In this document: in pieces, positions 36,030 to 45,662 of the stretch | Position numbering within the stretch: the stretch's first letter is position 1 | How the letters are laid out: each line of letters begins with the position of its first letter | DNA from: JAXMHQ01 sp046346665 | Lineage (GTDB): Bacteria > Verrucomicrobiota > Verrucomicrobiia > Limisphaerales > JAXMHQ01 | Assembly: GCA_046346665.1 (NCBI GenBank) | Contig: JAXMHQ010000016.1 | Coordinates: forward strand, 44,684-108,683 | Reading direction: 5' to 3' | DNA length: 64,000 nucleotides | The notes under the pieces: model-generated | The model's input: the letters and a program-made list of their open reading frames with translations, nothing else | Database searches by the model: none | Told to the model about the DNA's origin: nothing | Made by a program: the position numbers and the translations under genes

Positions 36030-37052
36030 TTACTTTGGCATTTCGGCGGGCAACACGATCAACTCCAGTTTTTCAATTCCGCGCAGGACAGACATCGCGG
36101 CGGGCCGGCCGATTTGGTCGCCTGTGAGCAGTTTGTGCAGCGCATCGATGGACGGGACGGGGTGGCCGTTGAACGCGACGAGCAGGTCGTTTTCCCGCAG
36201 GCCGGCACGCTCCGCCGGGCTGCCGGGAGAGATCGAGATCGCCTGCACCGCGGTTGAGACGGGCAGTTGAAAATACCGCACGAGGCGCCGGTGCAGCGGC
36301 ACGTTCTGGCCGCCCATGCCGATGTAACTGCGCCGGATCTTGCCATCCTTGATCAGCCAGCCGGCTACGTGGTTGGCGGTGTCGATGCCGATGGCGAAAC
36401 AGATCCCCTGCGCCGGCAGGATTACCGCGGTGTTGACGCCGATGACTTCCCCGGCCGAGTTCACCAGCGGTCCGCCCGAGTTCCCCGGGTTCAACGCCGC
36501 GTCGGTCTGGATCAAATCATCGATCAACCGCCCGGTCCGAGCGCGGATCGACCGGCCGAGGGCGCTGACCACGCCCGCCGTTACGGTGCATTGAAACCCG
36601 TAGGGATTCCCTATCGCAATGGCCATCTGGCCGACCCGGATCCGGCGGGATTCGCCGAGCCGGACGGGCTTCAATTGCGGCGCGTAGACGCGGATCACCG
36701 CGAGGTCGGTGTCAGGATCGTCCCCGACCACGTGCGCGTCGGGGCGGCGGCCGTCGGACAGCACCACGCCGACTTTTTCGGCGCCGTGCACGACGTGGCT
36801 GTTGGTGAGGACGAATCCGTCCGGGGTGATGACGAATCCGGAGCCGGCGCCGCGCAATTCGCCCGACCGCGACCGCGATTCAATATTGACCAGCGACGGG
36901 CCGACTTCCTCGGCGGCGCGCACGACGGCCTGGGAATAGGCGTCGAGCAAAGCGCCATCCGCGGCTTGCGGCGCGGATTCGCCGGGGCCGGTTTCGGCCG
37001 GCGCCGTGTCGGACGCGATCTCCCGGACCGCGAATTTCTCTTCCGTATTCAT
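36030..37052 (-). CDS. HtrA-like trypsin-family serine protease with PDZ domain
   Basis: Protein of 340 residues. The protease domain has the full catalytic triad: His86 in LTNSHVV, Asp116 in DPDTDLAVI and Ser192 in NPGNSGGPL. One PDZ domain follows (about 235-335: PLHRRLVRYF, SPAERAGLRENDLLVAFNG). HtrA proteins normally work in the periplasm in protein quality control, but the N-terminus here (NTEEKFAVREIASDTAPAET) is hydrophilic with no signal peptide or membrane helix, so this one looks cytoplasmic. The start at 37052 is the only good ATG before the domain. It is divergent from the Rrf2 gene, with 99 bases between them. Confidence 0.9.
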   Translation of the reverse strand: MNTEEKFAVREIASDTAPAETGPGESAPQAADGALLDAYSQAVVRAAEEVGPSLVNIESRSRSGELRGAGSGFVITPDGFVLTNSHVVHGAEKVGVVLSDGRRPDAHVVGDDPDTDLAVIRVYAPQLKPVRLGESRRIRVGQMAIAIGNPYGFQCTVTAGVVSALGRSIRARTGRLIDDLIQTDAALNPGNSGGPLVNSAGEVIGVNTAVILPAQGICFAIGIDTANHVAGWLIKDGKIRRSYIGMGGQNVPLHRRLVRYFQLPVSTAVQAISISPGSPAERAGLRENDLLVAFNGHPVPSIDALHKLLTGDQIGRPAAMSVLRGIEKLELIVLPAEMPK

Positions 37053-37151
37053 GTTCCCTGCGGGTTGTTCCCCAACCTGTACGCGATCCGGCGCCTGTCA
37101 AACGGGCATCTGTTGGGTTGCGATCCTCGGGGCATTCGATAAGGTGGGCAC

Positions 37152-37574
37152 GTGAAGCTTTCGGTGAAGAGCGACTACGCCGCCCGCGCCGTGCTCGGTT
37201 TGGCCAGGCATTACCCGACGGGCGGGGCGATCCGGGTGGACGACCTTGCCTCCGACCAGAATGTGCCCGCCAACTACCTTGTGCAGATCCTGATTGAGCT
37301 GAAATCGAAGGGCATTGCCCGGAGCATTCGTGGAAAGGAAGGCGGCTACCTGCTGGCGCGCTCTCCGGCGGAAATCACGCTGGGCGAAGTGATCCGGGCG
37401 GTTCACGGGGAGGTTTTCGATCCCGCGGCGTTGAGTGAAGGGAAGGGGTGCGCACCCGAGTTGCGCCGCGCCTGGCAGAAACTGCAGACGGCGTTGAACA
37501 CCGTGGCCGACGCAATCACGTTTCAGCAACTCGTCGACGAAAGCGGCGAGAAGGAGAAAATGTATTATATATGA
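37152..37574 (+). CDS. Rrf2-family transcriptional regulator lacking Fe-S cysteines
   Basis: Winged-helix regulator of 140 residues starting at GTG 37152. The Rrf2 signature is clear: KLSVKSDYAARAVLGLARH at the start, VPANYLVQILIELKSKGIARSIRGKEGGYLLAR for the recognition helix and wing, and LGEVIRAVHG. Members such as IscR and NsrR use three cysteines to bind a cluster; here only one cysteine is present (GKGCAPEL), so it probably does not carry one. The stop overlaps the start of the isomerase gene (ATGA), which suggests the two are co-translated and that the regulator controls its own operon. Confidence 0.88.
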   Translation: MKLSVKSDYAARAVLGLARHYPTGGAIRVDDLASDQNVPANYLVQILIELKSKGIARSIRGKEGGYLLARSPAEITLGEVIRAVHGEVFDPAALSEGKGCAPELRRAWQKLQTALNTVADAITFQQLVDESGEKEKMYYI

Positions 37575-38446
37575 AAGACCCCAATTCCAGCCTGTTGAAC
37601 CGCCGCCAGTTTCTCAAGACCGGCGCCGCTGCGGCCGCGGCGTGCGCTGCGATTCACCCCGGCGAATTGCTGGCCGCCGAGGGCTACGGCGGACACAGCG
37701 TTCCCATTGGTGTGCAGCTTTACCCGGTGCGAAACCTGTGTGCGAAGGATCTGCCCGGCACCTTTGCGAGCCTGTCCAAAATGGGATACAAGGCTGTGGA
37801 ATTCGCGGATTATTTTGACCGGACCGCGCCGCAACTTCGGAAGTGCCTGGACGACGCCGGGCTGAAATGCTGCGGGAACCATCTTTACCTCGACGACGTG
37901 CAGGGGGATGCGTTTGCGCGCACGGTTGAATTCAACCAGGTCCTCGGCAATTCAACGATCGTGATCCGCTGGCTGCCGGAGAAATACATCGGCACGCTCC
38001 AGAGCTGGCAGCGCACAGCCGCGCTCTGCAACGAAGCCGCCGAGAAGCTCAAGCCGCTCGGCATGCGGCTCGCCTATCATAATCACGGGTTCGAATTCAA
38101 ACCGCTGCCCACCGGCGAAATCCCCTTCGAACTGTTCTTCCGCGCGGCACCGGAGGTGGCCATCCAGCTCGACACCGGCAACGCCCGCGAGGCCGGCGGC
38201 GACCCTGTGAAATTGCTCCGCGAATTCCCGGGCCGCGTCGCCAGCCTGCACGTGAAGCCATGGTCGGCCAAAAAGCCAAACGCACTCATCGGCGACGATG
38301 AACTCGATTGGAAGGAGATTTTCCAAATCTGCGAATCCAACGACAAACTCGACTGGTATATCGTCGAATACGAAAAGGATCTCTACCCGCCGCTCGAGGC
38401 GGACCAGAAAACGCTCGAAGTTTTTCGCAAATGGGGGAAGTGTTGA
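37571..38446 (+). CDS. Exported sugar phosphate isomerase/epimerase-like TIM-barrel protein
   Basis: Protein of 291 residues. The N-terminus LNRRQFLKTGAAAAAACAA is a twin-arginine type signal, so folded export with a metal is likely. The xylose isomerase-like (AP endonuclease 2) barrel follows: IGVQLYPVRN, GYKAVEFAD, LAYHNHGFEF, IQLDTGNARE and VASLHVKPW, giving the usual metal-binding Glu, Asp and His residues. Such proteins are abundant in Verrucomicrobiota and Planctomycetota and act on unknown sugars or inositols. It is translationally coupled to the Rrf2 gene. No RBS other than the coupling is seen. Confidence 0.85.
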   Translation: MKDPNSSLLNRRQFLKTGAAAAAACAAIHPGELLAAEGYGGHSVPIGVQLYPVRNLCAKDLPGTFASLSKMGYKAVEFADYFDRTAPQLRKCLDDAGLKCCGNHLYLDDVQGDAFARTVEFNQVLGNSTIVIRWLPEKYIGTLQSWQRTAALCNEAAEKLKPLGMRLAYHNHGFEFKPLPTGEIPFELFFRAAPEVAIQLDTGNAREAGGDPVKLLREFPGRVASLHVKPWSAKKPNALIGDDELDWKEIFQICESNDKLDWYIVEYEKDLYPPLEADQKTLEVFRKWGKC

Positions 38447-38459
38447 GGCGTTCCGTCCC

Positions 38460-38523
38460 GTAGCCGCAATCGTGAGATTGCGGTTCCTGGCAGGTCCAGA
38501 TCTCCGCGATCTGACGATCGCGG

Positions 38524-38527
<4 letters not shown>
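38460..38527. repeat. Palindromic REP-like unit, copy 3 (paired)
   Basis: Left half 38460-38483 and right half 38504-38527 are oppositely oriented versions of the 24-base unit with few changes (CAATC for CGATC on the left). The right-hand GTAGCC end supplies TAG (38524-38526), the stop codon of the YyaL-type gene. Confidence 0.88.
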
Positions 38528-40629
<2,102 letters not shown>

Positions 40630-41071
40630 GTGTGTCCCCGACCAGGAGGCCTGCGGGGTTGACGCACGTTAAACCAGGTTCAGCGCGCTGCAACTGGTAT
40701 TTTGCAGCGAGCCGGGGCACCGTTGGCTGCGATCCAACCGTTAGGAAGGCGCTTGCAACCTGCGAGGCATGTCCGGCCGCGCTCTTGCAATTTGCATGCC
40801 CGCTCCGGGGGCCTCCTCCGCGCATCCGCGACGATCGCCGCAGCGCCTGCCCGGTTCCGGTACAGACCTGCGTCCAGGCATTCGGGAAATGACAGAAAGG
40901 CGGCGGAAAAACCTTCGAAATGGAAGGCAGCCGGGTTGACGTTATTGATTCCCGCCGAAACCCGGCTTTCAGCCCGTGTCCATTAGCCGACGCTCACGTG
41001 ATCACATCACAAGATGAGACTCATTAATTTCAATCATTCATGGCATTGCAGGTGCTCCCCGGTAGCCTCCA
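40630..41071. other. 442-bp gap with no recognised gene
   Basis: Open frames here are short and have no recognisable product. A TTGACGTTATTGATT stretch near 40937 resembles GGGTTGACTTTATTAGAT upstream of the SSS gene (about 12672) and may hold a promoter for the DUF3570 cluster. Nothing else could be supported. Confidence 0.5.
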
Positions 41072-42325
41072 GTGACGCGCTTGAGTGTTCATGTCGGAGA
41101 ACGTTTGTCGAATTGGTGCGGGCAAGCACAGGATCGATGGAACCGCGGATGTCAGATCGGGACGGTTGCGGTGATCCTTCATTTATCCACGGTCGCCCGG
41201 ACCAAGGCGGAGGATCGTGTCGATTACCGTTACGAGGATTACGCCGAGACGGGCGACCGGATTCATGTCACGACGCAGGGAGTTTATTTTGATGTTGGGT
41301 TGAGCGCGGCGGTGGCGCTGAAGGGGAATTTTGTATACGACTCGATTTCCGGCGCGACGCCGCTGGGGCCGCCGTATCTTCCGGGCACCAATGCGGTGAA
41401 CACGGCCCAGATGAGCGACCAGCGTTACGCGGGGTTCCTGGAGCCGGTGATCAAGTGGGGCAACCAGACGATCATGCCGCAGGTGTCCTACAGCCAGGAG
41501 GACGATTACCAGTCGCTCGGCATCGCGCTGAACGACGCGATCGATTTCAATGAGAAAAACACGACGGTCACGATCGGGGCGAGTCATTCGTTCGATTACG
41601 TGCTGCCGAACGAGGGGGAATACTATTACGGCACCGAGGGTCCGCTGACGCAGAAGCTGAAAAAGGACAGCACGGAGGGATTGATTGGTGTGACCCAATT
41701 GCTGGGGCCGAACACGGTGGCGACGGCGGACATCACGGTCGGCTACGCCAGCGGTTACCTGAGCGATCCTTACAAGCGGGTGTTGTTCGACAACGTGCCT
41801 TACAACCCGGGCCCCGACCCCGCCAATCCTTATCCCTACACCGTGTGGCCCGAGCGCCGCCCGGAGGAGAAGTTGCGCGAGGTGGGATTCATCGGCTTCC
41901 AGCATTATTTTGACGGGGTGAACGGGGCGATGGATTTGAGTTACCGGTTCACGCACGACAGTTGGGATGTTTTTTCCAGCACAGTGGCGCTGCAATGGAA
42001 CCAGAAGATCGGCAAATACGTGATCCTGTCGCCGATGTTCCGGTATTACATCCAATCCGCCGCCTGGTTTTACGCGACTCATTTCCCCGGCGACCCTGAC
42101 AACGCGACGACGTATCCGCTGCCGTCCGCCTATTCGTCGGATTACCGGTTGTCGTCCATGGAAACCTTCACCGGCGGCATCACGCTGAGCGTGCGGGTGC
42201 AGGAGCACCTCTCCCTCGACCTGCAATATCAGCGGTATGAGATGTTCGGGCGCGACGGGGTGACGCAGCCGGTCATGTATCCGAAAGCCAACGTCATTAC
42301 GGGAGGATTCACGGTATGGTTCTGA
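41072..42325 (+). CDS. DUF3570 outer-membrane beta-barrel-like protein
   Basis: About 417 residues from GTG 41072, though the true start is uncertain: the region before AEDRVDYRYEDYAETGDR should be a signal peptide but is unusually polar (ILHLSTVARTKA only). From there on alternating strands (VYFDVGLSAAVALKGNFVY, ITVGYASGYL, GAMDLSYRFTHDSWDVF, GGITLSVRVQEHLSLDLQYQ) end in aromatic GGFTVWF, the pattern of an outer-membrane barrel. Residues 90-96 read D-S-I-S-G-A-T, close to the D-x-x-(S/T)-G-A-T consensus used by ApbE to attach FMN to threonine. It heads the cluster with ApbE, TlpA, DUF4266 and DsbD; its stop overlaps the ApbE start by 10 bases. The function in redox chemistry is inferred from context. 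Confidence 0.8.
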   Translation: MTRLSVHVGERLSNWCGQAQDRWNRGCQIGTVAVILHLSTVARTKAEDRVDYRYEDYAETGDRIHVTTQGVYFDVGLSAAVALKGNFVYDSISGATPLGPPYLPGTNAVNTAQMSDQRYAGFLEPVIKWGNQTIMPQVSYSQEDDYQSLGIALNDAIDFNEKNTTVTIGASHSFDYVLPNEGEYYYGTEGPLTQKLKKDSTEGLIGVTQLLGPNTVATADITVGYASGYLSDPYKRVLFDNVPYNPGPDPANPYPYTVWPERRPEEKLREVGFIGFQHYFDGVNGAMDLSYRFTHDSWDVFSSTVALQWNQKIGKYVILSPMFRYYIQSAAWFYATHFPGDPDNATTYPLPSAYSSDYRLSSMETFTGGITLSVRVQEHLSLDLQYQRYEMFGRDGVTQPVMYPKANVITGGFTVWF

Positions 42326-43311
42326 CCCAATCGCAGCAAATCGTCCGTGATCGTGTCCGCCGCTCGGCGGTGGTGCGCGAGGAAGGCGGGCTGGTGCAGC
42401 TCGCGTTTCAGGCGATGGGCACGCGCTGCCGGGTGTTGCTGGGCGCCGCCCGCGCCGCGGCCGATCCGTGCCTGGCGGCGGTGCTGGATGCGGTGGCGGA
42501 TTTTGAATCGAAATACTCGCGGTTCCTCGACGACAGCCTGGTGAGCCGGATCAACGCGGCTGCCGGCGGCGACTGGGTTGAAGTGGACGCGGACACGGAC
42601 CGCCTGTTCGGGCTGTGCAGTGAACTTTTCTTTTTCACCCGCGGTTCCTTCGATCCCACGGCCCTGCCGCTGATCCGGCTGTGGAACTGGAAGGCGCGGC
42701 CGGCGGCGATTCCGTCCGAAGCTGACCTGCGCGCCGCGCGCGAGCGGGTGGGCTGGAACAAGGTCCAGCGCCGGCCGGGCGCGATCCGGCTTCCCCAGCC
42801 GGGCATGTGCATCGACCTCGGCGGCATCGGCAAGGAATACGCCGTCGATCTCGTGATGTCCCTGGTGGCCGCGCACGGGATTGAGAATGTGCTGGTGGAT
42901 TTTGGCCAGGACATCCGGGTGCACGGCCGTCCGCCGGGCCGTCCGGCGTGGCATGTGGGCCTGGAGAATCCGCGCCAGCCCGGCTCCTGCTGGGGCAGCG
43001 TGGGTGTGCTGGACCACGCGGTGGCGAGCTCGGGCGATTATCTCCGGCATTTCGTTTTTGAAGGCCGCCGTTACGGCCACATCCTCGATCCGCGCACCGG
43101 CTATCCGGTGTCGAACGGCTGCCTGGCCGTCAGCGTCGTGGCGCCGACCTGCACGATCGCCGGCATCCTGACCACGACGGCGTTCATTCTGGGTCCGCAG
43201 GAGGGATTTCATCTGATTAATGGATATCACGGGGCCTCGGGCGCCGTGATCACGGAAACCGGCAACCTCATTACACCCCGATTCTATGAACACCTGGTCC
43301 CGCAAAATTAA
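42316..43311 (+). CDS. apbE: FAD:protein FMN transferase (ApbE family)
   Basis: Transfers FMN from FAD to a Ser/Thr of target proteins. The 331-residue protein has the family hallmarks: FQAMGTRCRVLLG, FESKYSRFLDDSLVSRIN, FDPTALPLIRLWNW, MCIDLGGIGKEYAVD with the conserved Gly/Lys region, VLVDFGQDIRVHG, ASSGDY and GHILDPRTGYPV. No lipoprotein signal is visible at the N-terminus, unlike many exported ApbE proteins, so either the start is further inside or it acts differently. It overlaps the DUF3570 gene upstream and the TlpA gene downstream, so the three are surely co-expressed; DUF3570 is the nearest protein with a flavinylation-like motif. Confidence 0.92.
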   Translation: MVLTQSQQIVRDRVRRSAVVREEGGLVQLAFQAMGTRCRVLLGAARAAADPCLAAVLDAVADFESKYSRFLDDSLVSRINAAAGGDWVEVDADTDRLFGLCSELFFFTRGSFDPTALPLIRLWNWKARPAAIPSEADLRAARERVGWNKVQRRPGAIRLPQPGMCIDLGGIGKEYAVDLVMSLVAAHGIENVLVDFGQDIRVHGRPPGRPAWHVGLENPRQPGSCWGSVGVLDHAVASSGDYLRHFVFEGRRYGHILDPRTGYPVSNGCLAVSVVAPTCTIAGILTTTAFILGPQEGFHLINGYHGASGAVITETGNLITPRFYEHLVPQN

Positions 43312-43789
43312 ACTGGTCTCCTCCGCCGCCGGCCTGCTGCTGGCGGGCGGGCTCGCATTCGCCGCGCTGCCCAAGGTGGGAGAGGCGTTTCCCGACATCA
43401 CGCATTACGGCCTTGAGGGCACACTGCCCGACCTGCACGGCAAGGTGGTGATCGTGGATTTCTTCGCCTCCTGGTGCGGCCCCTGCAAGGAATCGTTCCC
43501 GGCGATGGAGGAGATTTACCAGAAATACGGACCGAAAGGGCTCGTCATCGTCGCGGTGAACGTCGACAAGAACAAATCCGACATGGATGAATTCCTGAAG
43601 AAACACCCGGTGACCTTTGTGATCGTGCGCGACGCCTCGGCGAAGCTTGTGAGCGACGTCAAGATTCCCACCATGCCGAGCTCGTTCCTGATCGGCCCCG
43701 ACGGCAAGGTGGTGGCGTTTCACCGCGGGTTCAAGGGCGACGAGACGAAGAAGGAATACGCGAGCGAGATTGAATCGCTTTTGAAATGA
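43286..43789 (+). CDS. TlpA-like thioredoxin, exported
   Basis: Thiol-disulfide protein of 167 residues with an N-terminal membrane or signal segment (VSSAAGLLLAGGLAFAALP) and a thioredoxin fold: VVIVDFFASWCGPCKESFPAM with Cys64 and Cys67, GLVIVAVNVDKNKSDMDEFL, and the cis-proline segment IPTMPSSFLIG. It should work on the outer side of the inner membrane. The start codon lies 26 bases inside the ApbE gene. A DsbD-type protein is encoded two genes later and is a likely electron source. Confidence 0.92.
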   Translation: MNTWSRKIKLVSSAAGLLLAGGLAFAALPKVGEAFPDITHYGLEGTLPDLHGKVVIVDFFASWCGPCKESFPAMEEIYQKYGPKGLVIVAVNVDKNKSDMDEFLKKHPVTFVIVRDASAKLVSDVKIPTMPSSFLIGPDGKVVAFHRGFKGDETKKEYASEIESLLK

Positions 43790-43796
43790 GGCGCCT

Positions 43797-44018
43797 GTGA
43801 AACTCCGACGGATATTTTGTCTGCTGCTTCTCGCGCTCGTGGCCGCGGGTGCGGGCTGCGCGCATGTGAGTCCGTGGGAGCGCGGGGCGCTGGCGGATCC
43901 CACGATGAACGCCGACAACGACCCGGTGGGGAACATGATGACCGAGCACATCTGGTTTTCGCGCGAGGCGGCGTCGGGCGGCAAGGGCGTCGGGGGCGGC
44001 GGTTGCGGCTGCAATTGA
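43797..44018 (+). CDS. DUF4266 small lipoprotein with GGGGCGCN tail
   Basis: Protein of 73 residues from GTG 43797. A lipoprotein signal (CLLLLALVAAGAGC) puts the lipid on Cys21. The mature part is about 50 residues: VSPWERGALADPTM, TEHIWFSREAASGGKG and the C-terminal GGGGCGCN with Cys70 and Cys72. This C-x-C ending is typical of DUF4266 proteins, which occur beside DUF3570 and ApbE genes. The cysteine pair next to TlpA and DsbD suggests a redox or metal-binding role; no function is established to my knowledge. Confidence 0.85.
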   Translation: MKLRRIFCLLLLALVAAGAGCAHVSPWERGALADPTMNADNDPVGNMMTEHIWFSREAASGGKGVGGGGCGCN

Positions 44019-44027
44019 TTCTGCATT

Positions 44028-45656
44028 ATGAAGGCTTCGCATTATTCCCGTATTGCCTGTGCGGCCGCGCTGTTCCTGTGCGCGCCCGCGTTGCGCGCCG
44101 ACGATCCGAACCCGTTTGTCATCCAGCCGTCCGTCATCACGAGCAACGGCGCGTCCTGGCTGGCGGTGTCGTTCCACCTGCCCGCGCATCACCACATTTA
44201 TGCGGACCGGCTGGACATCCGGCTCGACGGCCGGCCCTCGGGCGCGCGGCTGCCGGAGGCGCGGCCGATTGACGACCGGTTCAGCGGGACGCGGAAGCTG
44301 GCGTATGAGGGCGATTTCACCGCGCTGGCGCCGTTGCCGGCGGGAGGCGCCGGGTCGGGGCTGTCGCTGGCGGTGGAGTTCCAGGGCTGCAACGATTCGG
44401 AATGCTATTTTCCCGAGACGCGGGAATGGAAGGTGGGCGCGGACCGCGCGGTGGTTGCGGTGTCGGACGCGGCCCCCGAACCGGCGCAGGCGGCGGAGGG
44501 TCCGGGTTTGACGGCCGGGTTCCGCGTGGCGGCGCGGGCGACCGGCTACCTGGGCAGCGGCAAGTTCATGGAATTTCTGGATGAATCGGAGGGGCGCGGC
44601 GCGGCGGCGGGATCCGGGCCGATGCTGGACCTGGCGCGGCTGGGTCTTGCGGCCACAATAGGCTTGATAATGTTAGGCGGACTGGCGCTGAACCTGACGC
44701 CGTGCGTGCTGCCGATGATCCCGATCAACCTGGCGATCCTTGGGGCGGGCTCGGGCAACCAGGGCCGCGGGCGCGGGTTTGCGCTGGGATCGGCTTATGG
44801 CGCCGGGATGGCGATGGCGTATGGCGGGCTGGGGCTGGCGGTGGTGCTGACCGGGTCGCGGTTCGGCACGTTGAACGCCTCCCCGTGGTTCAATTTCGGA
44901 ATTGCGATTGTGTTCGTCTTTCTCGGGCTGGCGATGTTCGACAGGCTGGCGATTGATTTCTCGCGGTTCCAGCGCACGGGCGGCCGGTCCGGGGGGCGCG
45001 GCGGCAGCGCTGTGCTCGCGGCCGGCGTGATGGGCTGCGTGTCAGCTCTGCTGGCCGGGGCCTGTGTGGCGCCGGTGGTGATTTCAGTCTTATTGCTGGC
45101 GACGACGACTTATCAGCAGGGGCATTGGTCGGGCCTGCTGCTGCCTTTCGTTCTCGGTGTGGGCATGGCGTTGCCGTGGCCGTTTGCGGCCGCCGGTCTG
45201 ACCTTCCTGCCCAGGCCCGGCGCGTGGATGACCCGGGTGAAGTATGCCTTCGGGGTGTTCATCTTCGCGTTTGCGGGATGGTATGCCTGGATCGGCTGGT
45301 CGCTGTCGGGCGTGTCGTCCGGGGCGTTGCAGGTTGCCGCGCGGGAAAACCCGGTTGAGCAAGTGCGTTCCGTGCTGGCCGAATCGCGGCGGACGGGCAA
45401 GCCGGTGGTGGTGGATTTCTGGGCGAGCTGGTGCAAGAACTGCGAGGCGATGGAGGCTTCGACGTTCCGGGACGCGTCGGTGCGGCGGCGGCTCGGGCAG
45501 GATTATTTGACCCTGAAAATCCAGGCGGAACGGCTGAGTGACCCGGTGTTAAAGCCGGTGCTGGACGAGTTCGGGGTGATGGGGTTGCCGACCTATGTGG
45601 TGCTGGTGCCGGCGTCCGGTTCCGGGCCGGAGAAGACCGCCGCTTCTATTCATTGA
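44028..45656 (+). CDS. dsbD: DsbD-type thiol:disulfide interchange protein
   Basis: Moves electrons from cytoplasmic thioredoxin across the inner membrane to periplasmic thiol proteins. The 542-residue protein has all three parts: a signal peptide and periplasmic alpha domain (SFHLPAHHHIYADRL, FQGCNDSECYFP with the redox cysteines), a multi-helix membrane domain with the cysteine pair in LNLTPCVLPMIPI and LLAGACVAPVV, and a C-terminal thioredoxin domain with WASWCKNCEAM (Cys469, Cys472). The C-terminus is a little short after the cis-proline LPTYVVL. It lies nine bases after the DUF4266 gene and six before the Ig protein gene, so it should supply electrons to TlpA and other cluster members. 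Confidence 0.93.
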   Translation: MKASHYSRIACAAALFLCAPALRADDPNPFVIQPSVITSNGASWLAVSFHLPAHHHIYADRLDIRLDGRPSGARLPEARPIDDRFSGTRKLAYEGDFTALAPLPAGGAGSGLSLAVEFQGCNDSECYFPETREWKVGADRAVVAVSDAAPEPAQAAEGPGLTAGFRVAARATGYLGSGKFMEFLDESEGRGAAAGSGPMLDLARLGLAATIGLIMLGGLALNLTPCVLPMIPINLAILGAGSGNQGRGRGFALGSAYGAGMAMAYGGLGLAVVLTGSRFGTLNASPWFNFGIAIVFVFLGLAMFDRLAIDFSRFQRTGGRSGGRGGSAVLAAGVMGCVSALLAGACVAPVVISVLLLATTTYQQGHWSGLLLPFVLGVGMALPWPFAAAGLTFLPRPGAWMTRVKYAFGVFIFAFAGWYAWIGWSLSGVSSGALQVAARENPVEQVRSVLAESRRTGKPVVVDFWASWCKNCEAMEASTFRDASVRRRLGQDYLTLKIQAERLSDPVLKPVLDEFGVMGLPTYVVLVPASGSGPEKTAASIH

Positions 45657-45662
45657 TGTTTT

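Noticed and set aside
40630..41071. Short open frames between the YyaL-type gene and DUF3570
   Set aside because: No start signal, domain or hydrophobic pattern supports any of them.
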